DNA of 64,000 nucleotides from Corynebacterium lowii (lineage in GTDB: Bacteria > Actinomycetota > Actinomycetes > Mycobacteriales > Mycobacteriaceae): contig NZ_LKEV01000001.1 of the NCBI RefSeq assembly GCF_001412085.1, positions 496,001 to 560,000 of the forward strand, in the 5' to 3' direction. A model generated the notes under the pieces. That model did not search any database. It was not told the origin of the DNA and saw only the letters and a program-made list of their open reading frames with translations. The translations under genes and the position numbers were made by a program. Numbering within the stretch: the first letter of the stretch is position 1; each line of letters opens with the position of its first letter. Below, piece by piece: positions 36,870-44,756 of the stretch.

Positions 36870-36885
36870 GGTGACTTTTTGGTGA
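36870..36885. promoter_or_regulatory. Direct repeats GGTGA spaced by one helical turn
   Basis: GGTGA at 36870-36874 and 36881-36885 start 11 bases apart, just upstream of the presumed bacteriocin promoter. Such paired direct repeats are typical of response-regulator sites, but no regulator gene is adjacent. Confidence 0.25.
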
Positions 36886-36986
36886 TGAATGGTAGAACTT
36901 TAGATGAACAATGAGGGAACTGTAATCTCATGCACAGAGTATTCCTAGCATGCTGAAGGAGAGGGGTACTCTATACCACAAAGAAA

Positions 36987-37021
36987 CCCCCGCCACCTGC
37001 AACGCGGCAGGGTAGCGGGGG
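36987..37021 (-). terminator. Rho-independent terminator of the metQNI operon
   Basis: CCCCCGC (36987-36993) pairs with GCGGGGG (37015-37021) and CCTGC (36996-37000) with GCAGG (37007-37011). On the minus strand the stem is followed by TTTCTTTG. It lies 19 bases after the metI stop. Confidence 0.8.
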
Positions 37022-37029
37022 CGTCGATA
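37020..37029 (+). repeat. Dispersed 10-mer GGCGTCGATA (representative non-coding copy)
   Basis: Counted by eye, exact copies on the plus strand begin at 3265, 5856, 7614, 21170, 29062, 30109, 37020, 44958, 52403 and 55863. Reverse-complement copies (TATCGACGCC) begin at 1431, 16137, 23101, 33596, 39817, 48216, 52297 and 60683. This copy is outside genes, after the metI stop; 21170 is also non-coding. In coding copies it is read in different frames (IDA, ASIA, YRR, GVD). Chance expectation for such a 10-mer in 64 kb is below one. Confidence 0.7.
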
Positions 37030-37040
37030 AGCGGGCGCAG

Positions 37041-37718
37041 TTAGCGGCGCATGATCTTCTTGGAGAGCCAGTTGCCCAGGAACTGGGCGGCCTGCACCAG
37101 AATGACGATGGCGATAACGGCCACGTACATGGCCTCATTATCAAAGGCGCGGTAACCGTACACGATGGCAAAGTCGCCCAGGCCGCCGCCGCCGATGTAG
37201 CCCACCATCGCGGACATATCCACGATGGCAATAAAGATAAAGGTGTATCCCAGAACCAGCGGGCCTAATGCCTCGGGGATAATCACGGAGGTAATGATTT
37301 TCCAGGGGCTTGCGCCCATAGAGCGGGCGGCCTCAATAACGCCGGGGTCAATGGCCACGAGGTTTTGTTCCACAATGCGCGCCACGGTGAAAGTGGCGGC
37401 AATAACCATCATGAAGATACCGGCGTCGCGCCCCACGGAAGTGCCCATCACCGCTACGGTCAGTGGCTTAAAGGCCGCAATAAGAATGATGAAGGGAATG
37501 GGGCGCACGAAGTTCACCAGCAAATTAAGCGTGGCATATACGGCAGAGTTTTTCAGAATACCGCCCGAGCGGGTGGTATAAAGCAGCACACCCACGGCCA
37601 GGCCCAAGAGCCCGGAAAGAATCATGGTGATGGAAACCATGATGAGCGTATCGGCAATGGCGGTGAGGAAGGTATCGCCCAGGCGGTCCCAGTCGGCGGC
37701 GAGCGTAGTGGTGGTCAT
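37041..37718 (-). CDS. metI: Methionine ABC transporter permease MetI
   Basis: 225 residues with five membrane helices. The EAA loop EAARSMGASPWKIITSVIIP near 133 contacts the ATPase. RPIPFIILIAAFKPLTVAVMG and the end AQFLGNWLSKKIMRR are family features. It starts in an ATGA overlap with metN, so the two are translated together. It is the last gene of metQ-metN-metI and is followed by a strong terminator. Confidence 0.95.
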   Translation of the reverse strand: MTTTTLAADWDRLGDTFLTAIADTLIMVSITMILSGLLGLAVGVLLYTTRSGGILKNSAVYATLNLLVNFVRPIPFIILIAAFKPLTVAVMGTSVGRDAGIFMMVIAATFTVARIVEQNLVAIDPGVIEAARSMGASPWKIITSVIIPEALGPLVLGYTFIFIAIVDMSAMVGYIGGGGLGDFAIVYGYRAFDNEAMYVAVIAIVILVQAAQFLGNWLSKKIMRR

Positions 37719-38764
37719 CGGGTGATCTCCTGGATGGTCGTGCTTTCCGCCAAGGTGGCCCGGAATGCTTCTACGGCGTCCTCCGGGCCGCTGAGGCGAA
37801 CGGTCATCTTGCCAAAACTGTGCTGCTGGAGGGTGGTCACGCCACCGTGAACGATGGAGATGCGCACCCCCGCGTTGCGGGCGGTGGCTGCGGCGGCGAA
37901 GAAGCCGGAATCCTCGGTGAGTTCGATGGTGAACAGGCGGCCCTCGTGGGCGAGCAGATCGGCGGCCTCCACGTGGTCGGGGGTGTTGCGTAGCGACGTC
38001 GCCACGAAGCGCCCCGCCACCTCCGTGCGCGGCTGCGAGAACACCTCGTACACGCTGCCGTATTCCACCACGCGGCCGCCTTCCATCACGGCCACCTTGT
38101 CCGCGATGGAGCGCACCACCTCCATCTCGTGCGTAATCACCACGATGGTGATGCCGAGTTCCTGATTCACCCGGCGCAGCAATTCCAGCACGTCATGGGT
38201 GGTCTCGGGGTCGAGGGCGGAGGTGGCCTCGTCAGCAAGCAAAAGCGAGGGGTTGGTGGCCAGGGCGCGGGCGATGCCCACGCGCTGTTTCTGACCGCCG
38301 GAAAGCTGTTCGGGGTAATTCCCGCCTTTATCGCCCAGCCCCACAAAATGCAGCAATTCATCCACTCGTTTTTTACGCTCCTCCTTGGGCACGCCAGCGA
38401 GTTTCAGCGGGTATTCGATATTCCCGGCTGCGGTGCGGGAGGTAAAGAGGTTGAATTGCTGGAAGATCATGCCGATCTTGCGCCGAATGGTGCGCAATTG
38501 GCTTTCTGGCATGCCCACGATATTCGTGCCGTCTAAGAGCAATTCCCCGGAGGTGGCTTGATCGAGGCCATTGATAAGACGCACGAGGGTGGATTTACCC
38601 GCGCCGGAATAGCCGATCACGCCCAGGATTTCGCCGGGCTCCACGGTGAGAGTGACGTTATCCACGGCGGTGGTGTCCTTGGCCTGGTTGCGGGCCTTGG
38701 CGGGAAATACCTTGGTGGTATTGCGGAACTCAATGCGGGTTCCGGTGCGGGGTGTTTCAGTCAT
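37715..38764 (-). CDS. metN: Methionine ABC transporter ATP-binding protein MetN
   Basis: 349 residues. Walker A GYSGAGKSTLVRLING near 52, signature QLSGGQKQRVGIARAL near 150, Walker B LLADEATSALDPETT, H-loop ITHEMEVV. The C-terminal 90 residues form the NIL domain (LFTIELTEDSGFFAAAAT), which binds methionine and gives feedback inhibition. It is preceded by metQ at 27 bases and overlaps metI by four. Confidence 0.96.
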   Translation of the reverse strand: MTETPRTGTRIEFRNTTKVFPAKARNQAKDTTAVDNVTLTVEPGEILGVIGYSGAGKSTLVRLINGLDQATSGELLLDGTNIVGMPESQLRTIRRKIGMIFQQFNLFTSRTAAGNIEYPLKLAGVPKEERKKRVDELLHFVGLGDKGGNYPEQLSGGQKQRVGIARALATNPSLLLADEATSALDPETTHDVLELLRRVNQELGITIVVITHEMEVVRSIADKVAVMEGGRVVEYGSVYEVFSQPRTEVAGRFVATSLRNTPDHVEAADLLAHEGRLFTIELTEDSGFFAAAATARNAGVRISIVHGGVTTLQQHSFGKMTVRLSGPEDAVEAFRATLAESTTIQEITR

Positions 38765-38791
38765 AGATGTACCTGCGTTGTGGTGATGGGA

Positions 38792-39655
38792 TTATTGGGC
38801 GCTGCGCAGATCGTTTTCCAGCTTGTCCAGAATCTCCTGGAGTTTGCCGGGGGCGGTCTGTACGTGCACGGAGGTGCCCTTGGAATCCTCCTCCACGGCG
38901 GCCTGCACCTCGGTGGAGTGCCAGATCTCCACGAGCTTGGCGATGTCCTCGTTGTCCTTATCCTCGGCCTTGGTCACAAAGGCGTTGATATAGGGCTCGG
39001 CCAGCTTGTTATTGGGATCGTCCTGGTAGATGGAGGAGGTGGGATCAATCCCTGCGCGATCCAGGAAGTTGTTATTGATGATGGAGGGGCGGCCCTCCCC
39101 GTAGGTCACCGGGGTTTGAGCGGCGTCCACGGGGGTGACGCTCACCTTGGAGGCGGATTCATCAATATCCGCAGGGGTGGGATCGAGCAAGTCCTGGGAC
39201 TTCAAGGTGAGCAAACCGGCCTGCACCAGCACGTTCAGGGCGCGGCCCTGGTTCACGGTGTCATTGGGGATGGCGATGTTCTGCCCCTCGATGCCATCGA
39301 GGTTGGAGTGATCCTTCCAGAACAGGGCCAGGGGCACGATCTCTGTGGAACCGATGGGGGTGAGGTCTTGGTCAGAGCCCACGTTGTAGTTGGCCAGGAA
39401 CTTGAGGTGCTGGAAGAGGTTAACGTCCAGCTCGCCCTGGGCGAGGGCGTCGTTCGGCGTGCTGTAATCGCTGAACTCCACGGTCTGAAGGTTAATTCCG
39501 GCCTCGGAGGCCTTATCCTCAAAGACCTTCCAGGCGCCACGGGCGGAATCGGTGGTGCCGATGCGGATAGAAGAATCGGAGTTCGAGCAGGCGGCCAGCC
39601 CAGTGGTGGCGAGCGTGGCTACAACTCCGGCGGCGATAATGCGGCGAAGCTTCAT
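38792..39655 (-). CDS. metQ: Methionine-binding lipoprotein MetQ
   Basis: 287 residues from ATG 39655 (AAAGGA nine bases upstream; longer frame rejected). Signal and lipobox TTGLAACSN. IRIGTTDSARGAWKVFEDKA, LDVNLFQHLKFLANYN and ALFWKDHSNLDGIEGQNIAI match the NlpA/MetQ family that binds D- or L-methionine. First gene of the operon. A GTCTA half-site near 39723 is only a weak McbR candidate. Confidence 0.94.
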   Translation of the reverse strand: MKLRRIIAAGVVATLATTGLAACSNSDSSIRIGTTDSARGAWKVFEDKASEAGINLQTVEFSDYSTPNDALAQGELDVNLFQHLKFLANYNVGSDQDLTPIGSTEIVPLALFWKDHSNLDGIEGQNIAIPNDTVNQGRALNVLVQAGLLTLKSQDLLDPTPADIDESASKVSVTPVDAAQTPVTYGEGRPSIINNNFLDRAGIDPTSSIYQDDPNNKLAEPYINAFVTKAEDKDNEDIAKLVEIWHSTEVQAAVEEDSKGTSVHVQTAPGKLQEILDKLENDLRSAQ

Positions 39656-39767
39656 GAGGCGAGGTCCTTTCCTCGTAATCCTGTAGTGATCTGTTAGCAC
39701 GATAGCAGCCACCGTACCGCTTAGTCTATTAGGGGGAAAGTGCCTGGTCTGTGATCGGGAACAACCT

Positions 39768-40241
39768 CTAGAGGGCTCCCTCAAAGCCCAGCTGCCGCCA
39801 GGCTTCAAAAACGGCTATCGACGCCGAATTAGAAAGGTTCATCGAGCGCCTGGCGGGCAGCATGGGGATACGCACTCGCTGGGTGACCCGAGGATGAGCC
39901 ATGTGCTCCTCCGGTAACCCCGTGGGCTCGGTGCCGAAGAGGAGGGCGTCGCCAGCCATATACTCCACGGAGGTGTGCCAGGTGCTAGAACACGAGGTAA
40001 AGGCAAAGATACGGGAGCCTGGCAGCGCCGCAAAGCAGGCGTTGAGGGTGGGGTGAATCTGCACGTCTGCGAGGTCGTGATAATCCAGGCCCGCGCGTTT
40101 GAGGTGCTTATCGTCGAAGTTGAACCCCAGGGGTTCCACCAGGTGCAGGTGCGCTCCGGTATTGGCGCACAGGCGAATGGCATTGCCGGTATTGCCGGGG
40201 ATAACCGGATTATCAAAGATCACGTGAAAGGGCGCGGGCAT
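39768..40241 (-). CDS. trmL: tRNA (cytidine/uridine-34-2'-O)-methyltransferase TrmL
   Basis: 157 residues. SPOUT fold: FDNPVIPGNTGNAIRLCANT at the start, LLFGTEPTGLPEE (SAM loop), IPMLPARRSMNLSNSASIAV (knot). It methylates the wobble nucleotide of tRNA-Leu. ATG 40241 is chosen because TACAAT lies exactly seven bases upstream (leaderless), and the earlier ATG at 40250 falls inside that -10. Divergent from folD with only 44 bases between start codons. Confidence 0.93.
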   Translation of the reverse strand: MPAPFHVIFDNPVIPGNTGNAIRLCANTGAHLHLVEPLGFNFDDKHLKRAGLDYHDLADVQIHPTLNACFAALPGSRIFAFTSCSSTWHTSVEYMAGDALLFGTEPTGLPEEHMAHPRVTQRVRIPMLPARRSMNLSNSASIAVFEAWRQLGFEGAL

Positions 40242-40285
40242 GGCCCTCATTGTAGGTGCGCGGCGAGGCAGGAATAATAGGTGCC
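40242..40285. promoter_or_regulatory. Compact divergent promoter region trmL / folD, both probably leaderless
   Basis: Minus strand: TACAAT (40254-40249), seven bases, ATG of trmL. Plus strand: AATAAT (40273-40278), seven bases, GTG of folD. No ribosome site is seen for either gene. The entire intergenic region is 44 bases. Confidence 0.5.
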
Positions 40286-41143
40286 GTGACTGCGACGAAA
40301 CTCGATGGAAAGCTTTACCGCGCCGAACTGATAGAGGACCTGCGTGACCGCGTGGCCGCCCTCAAGGAACGGGGTATCACCCCCGGCCTAGCCACCGTGC
40401 TAGTGGGGGAGGACCCCGGCAGCCAGAACTACGTGCGCATGAAGCACAAGGATTGCGAGGAGGTGGGCATTACCTCCATCCGCCGTGACCTCCCGGAATC
40501 CACCACCCAGGAGGAACTGGAAGCGGTGATCGACGAACTCAACGCCGACCCCGCCTGCACCGGCTACATCGTGCAGCTCCCCCTGCCCAAGCACCTCGAT
40601 GAGAACGCCATCCTAGAGCGCATTGACCCCGCCAAGGACGCCGATGGCCTGCACCCGGTGAACCTGGGCAAGCTCGTACTCGGTGAACCCGCGCCCCTGC
40701 CGTGCACCCCCAATGGCTCCATTCAACTGCTGCGCCGCTTTGGCGTGGAACTCAACGGTGCCAAGGTCGTGGTGATCGGCCGCGGCGTGACCGTGGGCCG
40801 CCCCATCGGCCTCATGCTCACCCGCCGCTCCGAGAACTCCACCGTGACCCTGTGCCACACCGGCACCAAGGACCTGGCCGCCGAAACCCGCGCTGCCGAC
40901 GTCATCATCGCCGCCGCAGGCCAGCCCCACATGCTCACCGCCGACATGATTAAGCCGGGCGTCGCCCTCCTCGACGTCGGAGTCTCCCGCGTGGACGGCA
41001 AGACCACCGGCGACGTCCACCCCGACTGCTGGGAGGTCGCCGGTGCCATCTCCCCGAACCCCGGCGGCGTTGGCCCCATGACCCGTACCTTCTTGCTCAC
41101 CAACATCGTGGAACGGGCGGAACGCCTGGCCGATGAATCCTAA
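40286..41143 (+). CDS. folD: Bifunctional methylenetetrahydrofolate dehydrogenase / cyclohydrolase FolD
   Basis: 285 residues. Interconverts 5,10-methylene- and 10-formyl-tetrahydrofolate. [20 protein letters not shown] carries the folate-site Tyr and Lys; [13 protein letters not shown] and [11 protein letters not shown] the substrate site; [14 protein letters not shown] the NADP-binding loop; [16 protein letters not shown] the end. GTG 40286 has a -10-like AATAAT seven bases upstream. DUF3017 overlaps its end. Confidence 0.97.
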   Translation: MTATKLDGKLYRAELIEDLRDRVAALKERGITPGLATVLVGEDPGSQNYVRMKHKDCEEVGITSIRRDLPESTTQEELEAVIDELNADPACTGYIVQLPLPKHLDENAILERIDPAKDADGLHPVNLGKLVLGEPAPLPCTPNGSIQLLRRFGVELNGAKVVVIGRGVTVGRPIGLMLTRRSENSTVTLCHTGTKDLAAETRAADVIIAAAGQPHMLTADMIKPGVALLDVGVSRVDGKTTGDVHPDCWEVAGAISPNPGGVGPMTRTFLLTNIVERAERLADES

Positions 41144-41459
41144 AACCTACCTGGACAATCCCCACGACGTCGCCCTGCCGCCCTCGCGTCTACCGCGCGC
41201 CGTGCAGCGGATCATCATGGGGATCTTCCTGCTGGGGCTTGTGGCCAGCGCGCTCTTTGCCTTCACCGAGCACTGGCGCCGGGCTACCTTTGGGCTGGGA
41301 GCCTCGATGATCTGGCTGGCCCTTGCGCGCCTGCTCTGCGACTCCCACGTGGTGGGCATCTTCGCGGTGCGCTCCCGGCGTTTCGACGCCCTCTTTAGCG
41401 CCACCCTGGGTGCCTGCATGGCCTTCCTGGCGGTCTCGGTGGATTCGTTGGGCAGTTAG
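41133..41459 (+). CDS. DUF3017 family membrane protein
   Basis: 108 residues, overlapping folD by 11 bases. Three hydrophobic helices (about 26-45, 53-68 and 85-104). DUF3017 proteins follow folD in corynebacteria and mycobacteria; no function is known. Position, length and topology support the assignment. Convergent with metX, 19 bases apart. Confidence 0.85.
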   Translation: MNPKTYLDNPHDVALPPSRLPRAVQRIIMGIFLLGLVASALFAFTEHWRRATFGLGASMIWLALARLLCDSHVVGIFAVRSRRFDALFSATLGACMAFLAVSVDSLGS

Positions 41460-41478
41460 GCGCCGCTTAGGCCTCGTT

Positions 41479-42624
41479 TTAAGTTCTGGGAAGTTCGGCG
41501 GCGCGGTCGAGGAAACGGCGGATAATCCGGTCCATCTGGCGGGTTTCCGCCAAGAAGGCATCGTGACCCACGGGGGAGACGATTTTGGACATGCCCAGCA
41601 GCCTGCCCAGATTCCGTGAAAGGTGCTCCTGCTGGTGATAGGGGTAGAGAATATCCGTGTCCACCCCGGCGACGAAGATCGGCACCGAGATATTACCCAG
41701 CGCCTTATTCAAGCCACCTCGCCCCCGGCCGATGTCGTGGCGATTCAGGGCGTCGGTAAGCGTGACGTAGGAACCGGCATCGAAGCGCTCCGCGAGTTTA
41801 GCCGCCTGGTAATCCAGATAACTTTCCACCGCAAAGCGCTGCTGCGGGCTGCGATAAGCCCCGCAGGGATTCTCCCCCTCCTGCGCCGAGGTGCCAAAGC
41901 GCTCATCAAGCTCTAGCTCCCCCCGATACGTCAGGTGAGCTATCCGCCGCGCCGTGGCTAAACCTTTTAAGGGGGATTGGCCGGTGTGGTAATAATCCCC
42001 GCAATGCCAGTGCGGATCATTTTCCACCGCGGAAATCTGGGCGGATTGAATACCAATCTGCCAGGCACTCGCGCGGGCGGAGACGGCAAAAACCGCTGCG
42101 GCTTGCAGGAACTCCGGGTACAGGGCCGCCCATTCCAGGGTGCGAGCCCCGCCCATCGAGCCGCCGATAATCGCATGCACGCGCTCAATGCCCAGGGCGC
42201 GGAGGAAAAGGTGTTCCGCATGAACCTGGTCCCTAATGGAGAGGGCGGGGAAGCGGGAACCCCAGGCGGTGCTGGTATTGCTGGTTTTACTGGCGACGTC
42301 GGGTGCGGCAGGGTTGCTGCTATCCGGGTGCGGGGAGGAAGGGCCGGTGGAGCCCTGGCAACCGCCCAACACATTGGTGCTGATAATGCAGTAACGGCGC
42401 GTATCCAGGGCTTGACCTGGGCCTAAGAGATCGCCCCACCATTGGTCCACGCGGGAATCACCGGTGAGCGCGTGCTCGATGAGCAGGACATTGGAGTGAT
42501 CGGGCAGGGGAGTACCCCAGCGCTGGTAGGCGATCTGCGCGCCGGGAATGGTGGCCCCGGCCTCGGTGGTGAACGTACCGATGGGCACCTGGGTGAGGAG
42601 GCCCTCGGGAGCGAGGTGGCTCAT
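41479..42624 (-). CDS. metX: Homoserine O-acetyltransferase MetX
   Basis: 381 residues. Acetyl-CoA-dependent activation of homoserine, first step of methionine synthesis. Alpha/beta hydrolase fold with nucleophile Ser in IGGSMGGARTLEW, ALTGDSRVDQWW near the start, Asp in GVDTDILYPYHQQ, His in VGHDAFL. ATG 42624 is chosen (GGAAGG seven bases upstream) over ATG 42645. McbR-like box 42639-42654 is just upstream. Works with metY at 44757-46073; an EamA/TetR pair and a DUF4442 gene lie between them. Confidence 0.96.
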   Translation of the reverse strand: MSHLAPEGLLTQVPIGTFTTEAGATIPGAQIAYQRWGTPLPDHSNVLLIEHALTGDSRVDQWWGDLLGPGQALDTRRYCIISTNVLGGCQGSTGPSSPHPDSSNPAAPDVASKTSNTSTAWGSRFPALSIRDQVHAEHLFLRALGIERVHAIIGGSMGGARTLEWAALYPEFLQAAAVFAVSARASAWQIGIQSAQISAVENDPHWHCGDYYHTGQSPLKGLATARRIAHLTYRGELELDERFGTSAQEGENPCGAYRSPQQRFAVESYLDYQAAKLAERFDAGSYVTLTDALNRHDIGRGRGGLNKALGNISVPIFVAGVDTDILYPYHQQEHLSRNLGRLLGMSKIVSPVGHDAFLAETRQMDRIIRRFLDRAAELPRT

Positions 42625-42638
42625 GGCGAACCTTCCGC

Positions 42639-42654
42639 TAGACAACTCTGTATA
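42639..42654. promoter_or_regulatory. McbR-like box upstream of metX
   Basis: TAGAC-AACTCT-GTATA matches the McbR consensus TAGAC-N6-GTCTA at 9 of 10 fixed positions. A weaker copy, TAGAC-AGCTTG-GTTCG, follows at 42653-42668. McbR represses sulfur amino acid genes in C. glutamicum. Assignment by motif only. Confidence 0.5.
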
Positions 42655-42711
42655 GACAGCTTGGTTCGTTATGGTAGCGAAAGGCCGTGCCGTGCGGGCG
42701 ATTTTCTTTCT

Positions 42712-43161
42712 CTAGTGCTTCTTGCGGCGGTAGTACACCTGGCGGCGCACGTGGGCTACCACGTTGCCCTCCTCATCCTTGATGTCCACCTCGAACCAGT
42801 GCAGATACTTGGAGCCATCGGCGGTTTTGCTCTTGATGAGTTCGATGGTCTGGGGGTCAATCGAAATATCTGCGCTGATACGGCTGCGCCCCGGCTTGAC
42901 GAACTTAATCTCCGCGCCCACATCCCAGATGTAATAGTCCGAGCCCAGTTGATACATGGACACGAGCATGAAGAAGGGGTCTGTCATGGAGAGCATGGTG
43001 CCGCCGAAGGCGGTGCCCACGATGTTTTGGGTGAGTTTATTGGGTTTGTGGGTGACTAGAACGCGGGAGCCGTCCTCCGCTATCTCCTTGATTCTCACTC
43101 CGGCGCCCAGGTAGGGCGGCCAAATCTGCATGAAGTGACGGATGAAGCGGGGTGATTGCAT
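42712..43161 (-). CDS. DUF4442 hotdog-fold thioesterase-like protein
   Basis: 149 residues. IWPPYLGAGVRIKEIAEDGS, NIVGTAFGGTMLSMTDPFFM and DVGAEIKFVKPGRSRISADI are characteristic of DUF4442 (PaaI/YiiD-like hotdog) proteins, which are probably acyl-CoA thioesterases. The basic C-terminus RRQVYYRRKKH is unremarkable. Upstream of metX on the same strand with 87 bases between. Substrate unknown. Confidence 0.85.
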   Translation of the reverse strand: MQSPRFIRHFMQIWPPYLGAGVRIKEIAEDGSRVLVTHKPNKLTQNIVGTAFGGTMLSMTDPFFMLVSMYQLGSDYYIWDVGAEIKFVKPGRSRISADISIDPQTIELIKSKTADGSKYLHWFEVDIKDEEGNVVAHVRRQVYYRRKKH

Positions 43162-43274
43162 GGGTGAAGTCCTCCTGGTTGTGATGTGGGTTAAATGATA
43201 GCAGGAGGGTGGATGGTGAGGGGGGATCTGTCATGGGGTGTGGATGCTTAGCGCTGCCCCTATGGTAATGATGA

Positions 43275-44084
43275 TTAAACCAAATAAGCACCTTTTACTG
43301 ATTTTTCTTTTAACATCCATGCTCCGATTAGGCTACCGAGTACGATATTTGCACATCGGAGAACGCTTATTGTGGATGGAGGAGCATAGTTCATTGCGGC
43401 GAGGATTAGGAAGTAACTGGTTGGTACGAGTATGGATACGGGGAAGGTTTGTTTCCAGATAGCGGTGGTGACAGTGGGGATGTGGTGCGTTTTTGCTACC
43501 AGGGCTGCTGTCAGTACTGAGAATTGAAACAATGAAGAGAGTGCTATGTATGAAATTATGTTTACGTTTAGATGGGAGACAGAAAAAGAATCCCACAGGG
43601 TATAAGAGGTAATGCAGGAGGCTACGATGAGGCCGGGCCATAAATTATGTACTTGTACTGTTTTTGAATGGGTGGGGGTGAGGGAGAGTAAAACTCCAAG
43701 TAGCACTATCGGTAAGGCAAGGATTTGCGTGGGGTACGGCATTCCGAGGCGGGGAATTGTAGCGATGGTGATAAGGGTGGGGGAGATTCCTCTGGATATG
43801 GGGTAAACGGTTGTGAGTGGGGCTTTGGTGTAGGCCCACTGGAGGATGACTGCATATGTTGTGTGGAGTATTGCGCTGATGGTTGCGGGCCACCATGTTG
43901 CGCCGAGGGTTCCTGTGCTTAATGAGTAGATGAGAATTGCGCTCCATAGAGGGGTTGTCCAGGCACTATATGTCCATGTAAATACCATGCTGGATGTCTT
44001 GGCGCGTTTTAGTAGTGCATTCCAGGTTCCGTGAAGGATGGAACTCATGCACACGAGTAAGAGTGCGGTTCCAACGTTGTCCAT
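43275..44084 (-). CDS. EamA/DMT-superfamily transporter
   Basis: 269 residues from ATG 44084; the ATG at 44102 lies within the presumed -10. Nine to ten membrane helices. Early SSILHGTWNALLKRAKTSS and central YPISRGISPTLITI are typical of EamA exporters (first-helix Asn and the SR.. motif at the repeat end). Base composition is clearly AT-richer than metX and metY, so it is probably acquired. Divergent from the TetR gene with a shared operator, hence probably controlled by it. Substrate unknown. Confidence 0.85.
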   Translation of the reverse strand: MDNVGTALLLVCMSSILHGTWNALLKRAKTSSMVFTWTYSAWTTPLWSAILIYSLSTGTLGATWWPATISAILHTTYAVILQWAYTKAPLTTVYPISRGISPTLITIATIPRLGMPYPTQILALPIVLLGVLLSLTPTHSKTVQVHNLWPGLIVASCITSYTLWDSFSVSHLNVNIISYIALSSLFQFSVLTAALVAKTHHIPTVTTAIWKQTFPVSILVPTSYFLILAAMNYAPPSTISVLRCANIVLGSLIGAWMLKEKSVKGAYLV

Positions 44085-44103
44085 GTAGACACTGTCTACC
44101 ATA
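44085..44103. promoter_or_regulatory. Shared operator and overlapping -10 elements of the EamA/TetR pair
   Basis: GTAGACA-C-TGTCTAC (44085-44099) is a perfect 7-bp-arm palindrome. Overlapping it, TACCAT (44097-44102, plus) and TATGGT (44103-44098, minus) can serve as -10 boxes for tetR and the transporter. A repressor bound here would silence both genes. Confidence 0.55.
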
Positions 44104-44110
44104 GGTGCGA

Positions 44111-44659
44111 ATGATTCGCAGATGCGGCATTCTGGAATCTATGGCTATAGGTTTGGAACAGCGCTTGGTCGATGCAGGGCGAGCCTTATTGGAAGAGCGA
44201 GGGATTGAAGCGGTGACGATTCGTGAAGTTGCTCGCCGGTGTGGAGTCTCGCATGGGGCGCCGCGCCGATATTATCCTACGATAACCCTTTTGTTGGCGG
44301 CGATTGCTGAGGGCTGCATGGATGAGCTGAGGGACTCTATTGATGCAAGTGGAGATGGCCTTATGGCAATGGCGGTGGCATATGTTCGCTATGCTGCTGA
44401 CCGTCCAGATGCTTTTGAGTTGATTACTCGCCATGATGTGCTTAATTCCAGTGGTAGGGGTTTGCGGGCAGTGTCATTATCATTGCTTGATAATTGGTGC
44501 GACTGCTGCTTGCGAGAAAACCCAGATTTTACAAAGGAAAGAGCGATAGCCTTGTGGGCTAGCGTTCATGGAGTCGCGGCATTATCGGCGCGGAGGGCCT
44601 TGGAAGTTGTTTCTATTGCACCGGAGTTTTTGCTTAAAGAGATTATTCCATCACGCTAA
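44111..44659 (+). CDS. TetR family transcriptional repressor
   Basis: 182 residues from ATG 44111 (TACCAT eight bases upstream, leaderless); ATG 44141 is an alternative that keeps the whole DNA-binding domain. Helix-turn-helix IEAVTIREVARRCGVSHGAP followed by RRYYPTITLLLAAIAE. The C-terminal domain contains a C-x-CC cluster (NWCDCCLREN), which may sense redox or metals. AT-rich like the divergent EamA gene. Probably represses the transporter. Confidence 0.88.
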   Translation: MIRRCGILESMAIGLEQRLVDAGRALLEERGIEAVTIREVARRCGVSHGAPRRYYPTITLLLAAIAEGCMDELRDSIDASGDGLMAMAVAYVRYAADRPDAFELITRHDVLNSSGRGLRAVSLSLLDNWCDCCLRENPDFTKERAIALWASVHGVAALSARRALEVVSIAPEFLLKEIIPSR

Positions 44660-44667
44660 ATATGCGT

Positions 44668-44707
44668 CTCCCCCAGGTCCGGTCGTCCGGCCGGAGCACT
44701 GGGGGAG
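44668..44707. terminator. Hairpin between tetR and metY
   Basis: CTCCCCCAG (44668-44676) pairs with CTGGGGGAG (44699-44707), and inside TCCGG (44678-44682) with CCGGA (44691-44695). It lies between two convergent genes. No T-run on either side, so termination strength is uncertain. Confidence 0.45.
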
Positions 44708-44756
44708 GCGGCTTCCGATCTCGCCGTAACGAGTGGCGTTGTCTTTGATGGTACCC

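Noticed and set aside
38558-39697. 379-codon plus-strand frame across metN and metQ
   Set aside because: It crosses two well-supported minus-strand genes and has a Gly/Val-rich shadow composition.
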